Positions 17,610 to 25,658 of a stretch of DNA of 64,000 nucleotides are shown here, piece after piece. Source of the stretch: Marinomonas alcarazii (GTDB lineage Bacteria; Pseudomonadota; Gammaproteobacteria; Pseudomonadales; Marinomonadaceae); assembly GCF_003208215.1 (NCBI RefSeq), contig NZ_QKLW01000001.1:700234-764233 (forward strand). The letters are read 5' to 3'. Below the pieces are notes generated by a model. It was not told the DNA's origin and did not search any database. It worked only from the letters and a program-made list of their open reading frames with translations. Position numbers and translations under genes: made by a program. The stretch's first letter is position 1. Every line of letters begins with the position of its first letter.

Positions 17610-19001
17610 CTAAGCAATCCAAATCTGCTGTACGTTAACAAACTCCCGTATGCCTTGCGGGCCAAGTTCACGTCCATAACCGGATTTACCAATCCCGCCT
17701 GATGGCAATCTTGGGTCACTCTTCACGATGCCATTGACGGCAATTTGACCTGATTCCAGTGTCTCAATCGCTCGATCTATAGTCACTTGATTATTGGTCC
17801 AGATGCTGGCACCTAAGCCATATTCGGTATCGTTCGCCAGATCCAGCGCTTGATCAATCGTATCAATCGGCGTCACGCTAAGTACTGGCCCAAAGGTCTC
17901 TTCTTCAAACACGGTCATGCCAGGTTTTACATCGACCAATAATGTCGGCGGATAGAAGAAACCTGAGCGAGAAGGTAAATCGCCGCCTGTTAAACAGCGC
18001 GCACCGGCATCGATACTTGCCGATACTTGGCGGTGCAGTTGATCCCGTAAATCTTCTCTCGCCAATGGCCCTAGATTATTACTTTCGTCTCTTGGATCGC
18101 CACACTTGAGGTTGCTAAAGCGCTCTCTTAGGCCCTCGCAAACTTCGTTATAAATCGATTTTTCGACAAACAGGCGTTTCACGGCGATACAAGATTGCCC
18201 TGCATTAATCATGCGCGAGAGCGTGATAATATCGAGGGCTTTTTCCAACTCCGCATCGGCCATCAGAATGCAAGGATCAGAACCCCCCAGTTCTAATACG
18301 GCGGGCTTTAATCCCGCAGCGGCTTGCGATGCAATAAATTGTCCCGCCTTGCTAGAGCCTGTGAAAGAGACGGCTTTAACTCTTGGGTGATCGATCATTT
18401 TGCTCGCCACCGGATTTGTAACCGCTAAGTTAGCAACTACATTGTCAGGTACGCCCGCTTGATAAAAGCATTCAACCAATTTATTCGCCGTGGCAGGCAC
18501 ATTAGGGTCAGCCTTCAGAACGCAAGTATTCCCCGCCATTAAAGCCGGTGCGAGGAAGCGCAATGCCAACCAAACAGGGGCGTTCCAAGGCAAGATGCCC
18601 AAAACCGTACCAAGAGGAGGGTATTGCACATAACTGTGGCTCGCGTCCGATTCTAAGGTTTCCGGTGTCAGAAATGCTTCACCGTTATCCGCGTAATATT
18701 CCGCGCACCAAGCGCTTTTCTCGACTTCGGCAATGCCTTCTTTAACGGGTTTGCCCATCTCTAGCGCCATTAGATCGGCCAACTCTTGTTTGTTGTCTCT
18801 AAGTGACAGCGCAACGGCTTTTAGTATTGCCGCGCGTTTTTGAAAGCTTTGGGATTTCCAATGGGCAAAACCATTTGCCACTTTATCGATAGCCGCATTT
18901 GCCTCATTAAGACTCAAGGCGGAGCAAGAGGGTAGAGCTTGCCCAGTTGTGGGGTTAATGCTTTCAAGCGTTGCGGTTTCTAGTTTGGCTGCTGTTAACA
19001 T
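17610..19001 (-). CDS. doeC: NAD(P)-dependent aldehyde dehydrogenase, DoeC-like
   Basis: A 463-residue aldehyde dehydrogenase of the succinate-semialdehyde type. Visible motifs are FTGSSKAGQ (nucleotide fold), LELGGSDPCIL (general-base Glu) and NAGQSCIAVKR (catalytic Cys). In the doe operon the expected reaction is L-aspartate semialdehyde to L-aspartate, the last step of ectoine breakdown; succinate semialdehyde is the main alternative. I start at ATG 19001, two codons after a GTG, because AGGAGG lies 5 bases before it. It is the last gene of the operon, 13 bases after doeA. Confidence 0.85.
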   Translation of the reverse strand: MLTAAKLETATLESINPTTGQALPSCSALSLNEANAAIDKVANGFAHWKSQSFQKRAAILKAVALSLRDNKQELADLMALEMGKPVKEGIAEVEKSAWCAEYYADNGEAFLTPETLESDASHSYVQYPPLGTVLGILPWNAPVWLALRFLAPALMAGNTCVLKADPNVPATANKLVECFYQAGVPDNVVANLAVTNPVASKMIDHPRVKAVSFTGSSKAGQFIASQAAAGLKPAVLELGGSDPCILMADAELEKALDIITLSRMINAGQSCIAVKRLFVEKSIYNEVCEGLRERFSNLKCGDPRDESNNLGPLAREDLRDQLHRQVSASIDAGARCLTGGDLPSRSGFFYPPTLLVDVKPGMTVFEEETFGPVLSVTPIDTIDQALDLANDTEYGLGASIWTNNQVTIDRAIETLESGQIAVNGIVKSDPRLPSGGIGKSGYGRELGPQGIREFVNVQQIWIA

Positions 19002-19014
19002 AATCACCTCCTAA

Positions 19015-20298
19015 TTAGCTGGCCGCTTTCTCTGTTTGCTTGGTGTTCGATTTGGATTTTTTGACTTCTTCTTTTGCTGGCAAGGTGCTGGACAGGTCAA
19101 TCGCTTTCTTTTCCTGAGGCACTGCCACGCCGGAGTCGGGTTTTACCGTAAAGTCACGATCCAAATTAAAGAAAGAGCGACAGCCATCCTCGGTGATTTC
19201 AATCGTGTCCGAAATACCGCAGGTCTTATCGCCTTCAATCCCCCACATCCACGGAATCATATGGAAGGTCATGCCAGGTTTTAACACCGCCGAATTGCCT
19301 TGTTTCATACTGATAATGTAGCCTTCATCCCAACTTGGTGGAAAAGCGATGCCGATGGAGTAACCGGAGCGAGTAATCAAGCTAGCGCCAACTTGGTTGT
19401 CCATGATGATGTTTCGCACCATATTATCCACGTCAGACACTGTCATTCCCGGTTGTACCACGCGATGAATTTCATTGAGAGCACGTTTCATAATTTCTTG
19501 GGATTGATACATAGCATCGGACAGTTCGCCAAGAATCACAGTGCGCATCATGGCGGTGTGATAACGGCGATAACAACCGCCCACTTCTAGGAAGACATGT
19601 TCACCGGGTAGAATAGTGCGGCCTTCGAAGGTGGCGTGGCCTATCATGGTTCGTGGGCCAGATGTCACGTATGGCATGACTGCTGGCGTTTCACCACCCT
19701 CACGAAACATCGCTGCCGCAATTTCTGCACCTATTTCGTTTTCCGTGATGCCGGGACGACAAATTTCAATACCGGCTTTCATGCCAGCCTCTGTCGCCAG
19801 TGCCGCACGGCGCATTACCATGATTTCTTCTTGAGATTTGCAGATTCGGCCTTCTTCAACGATACCGAAGCAATCCATCAATTTGGCGTTTTTCAAGGTG
19901 GTATGAATACAGTCCTGCTGGTAAGCAGGAAAGAAGTAGCTGTTGCGTTCATAACCAATACGCTTATCCGCCAAACCAAATTCCCGCAACGCATCTACTA
20001 GCATTTGGATGGCATCGCCTGTATCTGGATAAGGGCGAGTTTTTTCTATCCAAGTACGAGCAAATACATTTGACTCTTCCAGTGCCCGAGTAATCATAAA
20101 AGGTTCTTGTTCAAGCGGAATGACTAACGCCTGAAAGAAGGAGTAACCAGTTGTTTGGTAATCCGTTAAATACGCAATGTTTTCTGGATCGGTGATCACT
20201 ATCGCATCCAAGCGGCGCTCGGCAATGCGATTACGCAGTTCTCCCAAGCGACGTTGGTATTCAGCAAAGGTAAAAGTCATATCATCACGTTCAATCAT
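19015..20298 (-). CDS. doeA: Ectoine hydrolase (M24 peptidase fold)
   Basis: A 427-residue protein with a creatinase-like N-terminal domain (about 1-160) and a pita-bread C-terminal domain of family M24. It matches DoeA/EutD: YLTDYQTTGYSFFQALVIPL near the start, MPYVTSGPRTMIGHATFEGR and FHMIPWMWGIEGDKTCGISDTI later. DoeA opens the ectoine ring to N-acetyl-2,4-diaminobutyrate, in the cytoplasm. Metal-ligand residues of true M24 peptidases are partly replaced, as is normal for this group. The last 30 residues are Lys-rich and probably disordered. It overlaps doeD by ATGA, and GGAGG precedes its start. Confidence 0.9.
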   Translation of the reverse strand: MIERDDMTFTFAEYQRRLGELRNRIAERRLDAIVITDPENIAYLTDYQTTGYSFFQALVIPLEQEPFMITRALEESNVFARTWIEKTRPYPDTGDAIQMLVDALREFGLADKRIGYERNSYFFPAYQQDCIHTTLKNAKLMDCFGIVEEGRICKSQEEIMVMRRAALATEAGMKAGIEICRPGITENEIGAEIAAAMFREGGETPAVMPYVTSGPRTMIGHATFEGRTILPGEHVFLEVGGCYRRYHTAMMRTVILGELSDAMYQSQEIMKRALNEIHRVVQPGMTVSDVDNMVRNIIMDNQVGASLITRSGYSIGIAFPPSWDEGYIISMKQGNSAVLKPGMTFHMIPWMWGIEGDKTCGISDTIEITEDGCRSFFNLDRDFTVKPDSGVAVPQEKKAIDLSSTLPAKEEVKKSKSNTKQTEKAAS

Positions 20299-21554
20299 GC
20301 GGCTTCCTCCATCACGAAACGTACAGCGTCTTTTAAAATATCCAAGCCTTCTATCAAATCTGCGTCAGGAATGGTCAAGGGTGGAATGATCTTCAATACT
20401 CGACCGCCGCTGCCGCAAGCGCCCAGCATCAAGCCGTGTTGGAAGCAGCGTTGTACGACTTTCGCCGCGACTTCGCCACTGCCCATGTCCAAGCCAAGAA
20501 TAAGGCCCTTGCCGCGCAGTTCTTTGGCGCTGTTTTCGCTAACCAATGGCTGTAATGCGTCGCGCACGGTTTTAACTTTTTCTACGACTTCCGACATCAG
20601 TTTATCGTCTTCAAAGTAAGTGAGAGCGACCTCACCCGCAACGAAGGATAGGTTCTGTCCACGGAAGGTGCCTGTGTGTTCACCCGGTGACCAATGCTTA
20701 TCCAAATCGGGATGTACTAAATTCATCGCCATTGGAGTGCCTGCACCGCCTATGCCTTTGGCTAGGGTGATGATGTCAGGGTTGATGCCCATATCATCAA
20801 AGCTAAAGTAAGATCCCGTACGACCGCAGCCTACTTGGATATCATCAACGATTAGCACGGAGCCAAATTCTTTGGCTAGTTTTTCCAGCTTCTGCATCCA
20901 TTCTTTGCTGGCAACGTTGACGCCGCCTTCTGCTTGGATGGTTTCTACCATGAAGGCCGCTGGTGGCTTGATACCGCTAGAAGGATCGCGATACTGATCG
21001 GCTAATGCATCTAATGCGGCAAGTGAAGCAGCTTGATCGTGCTCTTGATCAAACAATTCGTGACTGACATGCAGCAAAGGCACACCTGAAGCCTGACGGA
21101 AATATTCGTTTGCTGTCGCCGCTAACGCGCCCAGAGTCATACCATGAAAACCTTGGCTAAAGGCGACGATGTTATGGCGGCCAGTCGCGTTACGCGCCAG
21201 CTTCATTGCTGCTTCAACAGCGTTGGTGCCTGTCGGTCCCATAAACTGAAGGCGATGAGGCATATTTCTCGGTTTTAGAATCACATCGGTAAACTTCTGC
21301 ATAAATCGCGCTTTAGCTTGGGTTTGCATGTCCAAGCTGTGCAACACGCCATCTTTTTGCATGTAGTCAATCATGGCTTCTTTCATGTGTGGGTTGTTGT
21401 GACCAAAGTTAAGTACGCCTGCGCCTGCGAAGAAATCTATGTATTCCTTACCGTTCTCGTCTGTTTGGCGCGAGTTCTTTGCCGTAACAAAAACCGTTGG
21501 GTATGTGCGAGCATAGGCTCGAATATTGGATTCTCGTTGTTCGAAAATAGTCAT
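20295..21554 (-). CDS. doeD: Diaminobutyrate--2-oxoglutarate (or pyruvate) aminotransferase
   Basis: A 419-residue class III PLP aminotransferase, close to EctB and DoeD. The PLP Lys is in ITLAKGIGG, and the Asp of the ring-nitrogen site is in VLIVDDIQVGCGRTG. It should convert L-2,4-diaminobutyrate to aspartate semialdehyde. The same fold serves ectoine synthesis (EctB), but no ectA or ectC is near, and the neighbours doeA and aldehyde dehydrogenase point to degradation. AGGAGGCGTT precedes the ATG. It overlaps doeA by four bases. Confidence 0.88.
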   Translation of the reverse strand: MTIFEQRESNIRAYARTYPTVFVTAKNSRQTDENGKEYIDFFAGAGVLNFGHNNPHMKEAMIDYMQKDGVLHSLDMQTQAKARFMQKFTDVILKPRNMPHRLQFMGPTGTNAVEAAMKLARNATGRHNIVAFSQGFHGMTLGALAATANEYFRQASGVPLLHVSHELFDQEHDQAASLAALDALADQYRDPSSGIKPPAAFMVETIQAEGGVNVASKEWMQKLEKLAKEFGSVLIVDDIQVGCGRTGSYFSFDDMGINPDIITLAKGIGGAGTPMAMNLVHPDLDKHWSPGEHTGTFRGQNLSFVAGEVALTYFEDDKLMSEVVEKVKTVRDALQPLVSENSAKELRGKGLILGLDMGSGEVAAKVVQRCFQHGLMLGACGSGGRVLKIIPPLTIPDADLIEGLDILKDAVRFVMEEAA

Positions 21555-21612
21555 AACGCCTCCTAGAACTAGGTTTGGTTTTCTTCTGGTTTAATGATTT
21601 TTTCTTTGACTG

Positions 21613-22782
21613 CTATGTTGGTAGTGATTGATCGGTTAGGCCCGCAAGTTGGCAAAACCAACGGCAGACATCAGCAATCAATCGGTCATTGAAATCGTAA
21701 TGTGGACTATGGCAAGACACGTTGTAGCCTTCGCCATCGTCGCTGCCGATTAGGGCAAACGCACCGGGAATGGCTTGCAGGTAATAACTGAAATCTTCCG
21801 ATGCCATGATAGGCAAAGCTTGCCCATGATTAAGGGATTGTTCACCGTAAAGTGACTGCCAAAGCTCTCTCGCGTATGTCGCTTGGGCTTTATGATTAAT
21901 GGTTGCCTGATAGCGCATGTTATGTTCGATCGTGCTTTTCACTCCGTAAGCTGCCGCTGTGTAGGTGGCGACTTCGGAGATCTGCTGGTTGATCTTTTGT
22001 CGAGTCTCTTCATCGGGAACACGAATGCTACCGCTTAACGTTGCTGTTTCTGGAATCACCGTTGGCGCGGTTCCGCCGTGAATTTGCGTGACACTGATCA
22101 CCGCTGTGGCTTGCGGAGCAATACGTCGACTGACGATTTGTTGCAATGCCACGTTCACAGCGCTTGCTGCCAACAATGGATCTGCGCACAACTCTGGTTG
22201 GCTGGCGTGACCGCCACGGCCTTTGAATTCCATGCTAAACGTGCCATTGCCACACATCACAATATCGTCAGGGCAAGCGATTGTGCCGTAAGGCAGAGCA
22301 GGCCAGTTGTGCCAGCCGTAAATCTCACCAACATTATCCAATGCGCCGTCTTTAATCATTTCACGGGCACCGTGAAAGCCTTCTTCGGCTGGCTGAAAGA
22401 TGAGTACCACGGGTTGAGGTAACTCTTTTTCAAACTGTTTCAACCAACGAGCCGTTGCCAGCAAGGTGGCTGTGTGCCCGTCGTGACCACAAGCGTGCAT
22501 GCAGCCTTGGTTCACCGACTGCCATTCTTTGCCTGTTTGCTCGTTAATCGGTAAGGCATCCATATCGCCTCGCAAGGCAATCGCCGCGCCTTTGGCTTCT
22601 TTGTTGAGCCAAGCTACGGTTCCTGTGTCAGCACAAGCTCGCCATGGAATGTCTAATTCATCGAGTTGGCTGCGAACCAATGACGCAGTGTTTTTTTCTT
22701 GCCAACTAAGTTCTGGATGAGCGTGTAACTGCTTCCGCAATTTTTCAGCGAAGATGATATTGTCTTGCCATAATTTCTGCAT
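21613..22782 (-). CDS. M20-family amidohydrolase, probable N-acetyl-diaminobutyrate deacetylase (DoeB2-like)
   Basis: A 389-residue M20D metal-dependent amidohydrolase: HACGHDGHTA (metal-binding His), EEGFHGAREM (catalytic Glu pair), and a C-terminal His segment. Such enzymes cleave N-acyl amino acids. As first gene of a doe operon it most likely removes acetate from N-acetyl-2,4-diaminobutyrate, the step that the unrelated AstE-fold DoeB does in Halomonas elongata. Indole-acetyl or hippurate hydrolase are alternative family labels. GGGAGACGTTC precedes the ATG. The 58-base gap to doeD fits one operon. Confidence 0.8.
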   Translation of the reverse strand: MQKLWQDNIIFAEKLRKQLHAHPELSWQEKNTASLVRSQLDELDIPWRACADTGTVAWLNKEAKGAAIALRGDMDALPINEQTGKEWQSVNQGCMHACGHDGHTATLLATARWLKQFEKELPQPVVLIFQPAEEGFHGAREMIKDGALDNVGEIYGWHNWPALPYGTIACPDDIVMCGNGTFSMEFKGRGGHASQPELCADPLLAASAVNVALQQIVSRRIAPQATAVISVTQIHGGTAPTVIPETATLSGSIRVPDEETRQKINQQISEVATYTAAAYGVKSTIEHNMRYQATINHKAQATYARELWQSLYGEQSLNHGQALPIMASEDFSYYLQAIPGAFALIGSDDGEGYNVSCHSPHYDFNDRLIADVCRWFCQLAGLTDQSLPT

Positions 22783-23357
22783 GAACGTCTCCCTGAAAAG
22801 AACTCTTTTACTCTTAGATAATTTAAAAACTTCATACAGTAGTAATTAAATAACTTGTCACTTGCAAGGCTATAAAATAGAAAAACTGCCAAATAACAGT
22901 AGAGAAAGAAGTAAAATTGAGGGAAAACAACCAAAAAAAAATGCTCAAAACAAATAGATAGAAGAAAGTGTAAAAAATATTAAAAAAGTCATAAATTCAC
23001 ATTTCTATCAAGAAAATAAGCGTGTTTTTGTGCTCTAAAAATGCGCGCAAACGCCCTAAAAACAGGCGTTTAGAGAAGAAAATATAAATAGTAAATAGAT
23101 GTCATCTCTAAAGTTTAGATATGTAATGTTTTATCATTTTAAATATTACATATCTAACTATTAATGCTGTAGTGTTATTTCTTTATTGTTTTACTACGTT
23201 ATAAAAGAAAAAGGTGGTGTGAGTTAAATTGAAGGCGCGGTAAGTGATAGAAGTGATACTATAAAGGGGCTAAGGTGGAAGAGTTTTTAGATTAATCTCT
23301 TCGGGTGTAATCTAGAGTTCCTCGCTGCTTGTGGCGCTAATAATCATAGCCACGATT
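22783..23357. other. Long AT-rich intergenic region upstream of the doe operon
   Basis: There is no convincing ORF. The region must hold the leftward doe promoter. It contains a small hairpin AAACGCC/GGCGTTT at about 23049-23071 and the long inverted repeat listed separately. Its right end runs into a REP-like element. Confidence 0.4.
23115..23157. repeat. Perfect 13-bp inverted repeat in the doe upstream region
   Basis: TTAGATATGTAAT (23115-23127) and ATTACATATCTAA (23145-23157) are perfect inverted repeats with a 17-base AT spacer. It could be a regulator site or a weak terminator; there is no GC-rich stem or clear T run, which favours a binding site. The nearest downstream start is 333 bases away (doe operon). 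Confidence 0.5.
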
Positions 23358-23453
23358 GTCATTCCCGCGAAGGCGGGAAACCAGTGGGGTTGTCTAAATA
23401 GGACTATTTTCGATGACCATAAGTGATTGATTCCCGCCTTCGCGTGAATGACG
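23358..23453. repeat. REP-like palindromic element, copy 1
   Basis: GTCATTCCCGCGAAGGCGGG (23358-23377) faces its inverted copy CCCGCCTTCGCG.GAATGAC at 23434-23452. Each arm also folds on itself as CCCGC-GAAG-GCGGG. The arms and the inner motif GACCATAAG.GATTGA recur at 29079-29187. The bases just left of it, CGCTAATAATCATAGC (23335-23350), recur at 24887-24902. Confidence 0.8.
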
Positions 23454-23544
23454 TATGCACCTTAGTGTTAATCCAATGAAGCACCGATTCCTTGTCCCTT
23501 GGGGTGGGGGGATTCGTTCTCTGCATTTTGTATTTCGATTAGCT

Positions 23545-23895
23545 CTAGCGAACAGTCGACTCATTGGCATGCCAAGTACCATCTTTGCAGTGAATGTCAA
23601 TGGTAATTAGGGCTTCTCGTTTTTCGTAAATGCCTTTCCACACAAAGCGAAAGCAACCGTCATGATTGCCATTTCGATAGCCTTGTAAAGCACCAAAATA
23701 CTCGTAACCCACGTTTCGGCCATTTCTGGCTTGCATGTGTTTGATATCTTGTTCAAAGCGTTCCGGAGAGAAATCGACCAGATCTTGCTCTTCGTAATGT
23801 TTAACAAACAAATCATAGTTGCTTGTGTCATCGGCTTTCACCATTTCCTTGAGGAACTTTTCTGCGATGGACCTTTCCGCTTTGAGTTCTGGCAT
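23545..23895 (-). CDS. NTF2-like small protein
   Basis: A 116-residue protein whose layout (N-terminal helices AEKFLKEMVKADDTSNYDLFVKHY, then beta strands YEYFGALQGYR, CFRFVWKGIYE, ALITIDIHCKDGTWHANE) is that of an NTF2/SnoaL-like cone fold. No catalytic residues can be assigned. It is separated by 43 bases from a DUF2867 gene on the same strand and may share its transcript. The TCTTTAAAGGGAAATCACT leader gives a fair ribosome binding site. Confidence 0.6.
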   Translation of the reverse strand: MPELKAERSIAEKFLKEMVKADDTSNYDLFVKHYEEQDLVDFSPERFEQDIKHMQARNGRNVGYEYFGALQGYRNGNHDGCFRFVWKGIYEKREALITIDIHCKDGTWHANESTVR

Positions 23896-23938
23896 AGTGA
23901 TTTCCCTTTAAAGAGTGACTGATTTAAGTCGTTTGGTT

Positions 23939-24409
23939 TTAAGTATTTCGTGACAGGTTTAACGACTGAACGCGAGCCAATGCATTTCGAACAATTAACA
24001 CATGAAAAGGAAGAATAGTTTTAAGATAAATTTTTCCACCAAGATTATGGGGATGAACCCAAGTCGATAAAAATACTCGACCATCTTTAGACATGACAGA
24101 GATTCTAAAGTCTAAATGTTTATCATTAAACCCAGCGATCAATTCTTGATCGGTTTCAGACTCAATAGGGAAGAAGCCTGTTTTGTTAGGGCCTTCTGAT
24201 GTATCGCTTGATAAGCCAAATTTAGAAACAACAGAATTTCGTATACGTACTAATAAACGAGCCCAGCTGGGGAAGTCAGTAACAATCTCAGCTGCTTCGC
24301 GAGGAGAGAGATTGGATTGAACAGAGTAACAATCCACGAAGTCTGACTGCTGAATACGGTCAGTGAGGAGGCTAGTGTGAGGAAGTGTTGTTTCTATTAC
24401 TTTGCCCAT
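23939..24409 (-). CDS. DUF2867 family protein
   Basis: A 156-residue protein matching the DUF2867 pattern: DFVDCYSVQ near the start, LLVRIRNSVVSKFGL in the middle, and GRVFLSTWVHPHNLGGKIYLKTILPFHVLIVRNALARV at the end. The fold is probably a START/SRPBCC-like helix-grip. Function is unknown. GGATGATTCACT lies before the ATG. A neighbour with an NTF2-like fold follows on the same strand. Confidence 0.75.
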   Translation of the reverse strand: MGKVIETTLPHTSLLTDRIQQSDFVDCYSVQSNLSPREAAEIVTDFPSWARLLVRIRNSVVSKFGLSSDTSEGPNKTGFFPIESETDQELIAGFNDKHLDFRISVMSKDGRVFLSTWVHPHNLGGKIYLKTILPFHVLIVRNALARVQSLNLSRNT

Positions 24410-24441
24410 AGTGAATCATCCTGTTGATTTTAGGTATTGGC

Positions 24442-24888
24442 TCATAGTCTATCCGGTTTTTGTATGCGCTCAGAGAGGATATTTCTCCATTCTGGTGCTA
24501 ACTCGTCAATCATAAGTGCTTTGGAAAATATAGCATGTGTGTCTTGATAATCCTTATCAAAAAGGGCTCTAAACAAGGTTTTAACGCTCACTGAATTAGG
24601 GTGTTTACTGATTTTTTTGACCTCATCACCCGTTTGAATTACACCTTCTTTTATGACTCTGAAGTAAACACCAGTGCAATAGCTTTTAGTAAACAGTTTA
24701 GGTGCTTTGCTGTTGTTTAAGGCAATACCGAGTTTATAACAGGGCATTCTTGGCTGGCTGACTTCTAAAATGCATTCCCCAATACTAAACTTATCGCCAA
24801 TCTTTATATCGGACTCGTCTAAAGACGATATTGTAAGGTTCTCACCAAAAGCTCCGAAGGTTAGGCTGTGGTCGTTAAATGCTCCACG
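24442..24888 (-). pseudogene. 5'-truncated YiiM-type MOSC-domain gene
   Basis: The reading frame encodes the C-terminal part of a YiiM-like MOSC protein: FGAFGENLT, VSQPRMPCYKLG and the C-terminal helical extension ending APEWRNILSERI. Comparison with the known E. coli YiiM sequence indicates about 80-90 N-terminal residues are missing, including the HGGxxRA segment. An in-frame TAG at 24889-24891 closes the frame right at the break. YiiM reduces N-hydroxylated compounds with a molybdenum cofactor; this remnant cannot. An internal ATG (24747) begins only the last 101 codons. Confidence 0.8.
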
Positions 24889-24909
24889 CTAATAATCATA
24901 GCGATCATG

Positions 24910-25158
24910 GGCAAAGGTATACACGGCTTTGTGAAGACCTCATCAAGGCTGTGCGCGAAAGAATTTAACCAATCGTTCGCCATGTGGCGACAAAATATCA
25001 GATTGGTTTTATCGCTACAGTTACTTGAAAAGAACCTATCTATTCAGAACATCGCCTTGGAGTTAGGTTATCAATCTGACTCCGCCTACATCCATGCCTT
25101 TAAAGGGTTGTTTGCCCAAACTCCCAGCCAATATCGTAAAAAGTTTTTGTTGGTTTAG
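24910..25158 (+). pseudogene. 5'-truncated AraC-family regulator
   Basis: Only the C-terminal AraC double HTH remains: EFNQSFAMWRQNIRL (end of first HTH) and LSIQNIALELGYQSDSAYIHAFKGLF..TPSQYR (second HTH). The sensor domain and the first recognition helix are gone; homology begins about 24930. The left edge abuts the broken MOSC gene on the other strand, so one event probably removed both 5' ends. Its stop interlocks with the stop of the membrane-protein gene at 25155. Confidence 0.78.
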
Positions 25159-25658
25159 GTTTTGTCTTCAGTAGTGCTACAGTCCTTCTCGTTTTCTACT
25201 TTCGTTAAGAAATGAGAAAGCAGCATAAATATTATATTAAATATTTCTAATATAATTGCGAGGGATATTATAATAGATGCAATTTCAAGTGTTGTATAAA
25301 ATATGTCTCTGTTTGGAATCAGCTCATGTTTAGGGTAGTTTAATAGAGGCACTCCTCTTACTCTTAGATAAGGAAGCAATAAAGAGGCCATCAAGCACAT
25401 CAATAAAACAAATATATCAGTTTTAAGCTCTCTTAAAAATCCATTTAATGAATTAAAAAATACTCTCTTATTCGTTGAGGACGAAATAGTTATTATTACA
25501 CTGAAAATTATAGAAATACCACCAATTATTCCACCTAATATAGCTCCTAATATACCGGGTGCGTTACTTTCTAGTATGCGGAATGCTTTTTCATCACCAG
25601 AAGAAAAAGCTAGGCTTAGCAAAAAAATAAGACTAAAGAAAAATGCTTTTTTATACAT
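25155..25658 (-). CDS. Four-helix hypothetical membrane protein
   Basis: I do not recognise the family. The 167-residue protein has hydrophobic segments at about 4-19 (may be a signal anchor), 33-58 (Gly/Ile-rich), 82-98 and 122-150. Its start overlaps the stop of the preceding gene (TAATG), so the two are translationally coupled. The pair is AT-rich compared with flanking core genes, which suggests horizontal transfer. The C-terminal tail (VENEKDCSTTEDKT) is charged and likely cytoplasmic. A membrane effector for the partner protein is one reading, not shown. Confidence 0.6.
   Translation of the reverse strand: MYKKAFFFSLIFLLSLAFSSGDEKAFRILESNAPGILGAILGGIIGGISIIFSVIITISSSTNKRVFFNSLNGFLRELKTDIFVLLMCLMASLLLPYLRVRGVPLLNYPKHELIPNRDIFYTTLEIASIIISLAIILEIFNIIFMLLSHFLTKVENEKDCSTTEDKT

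Noticed and set aside
23358-23453. Insertion sequence or CRISPR
   Set aside because: There is no transposase ORF, and the repeat is a single palindromic element, not a spaced array.
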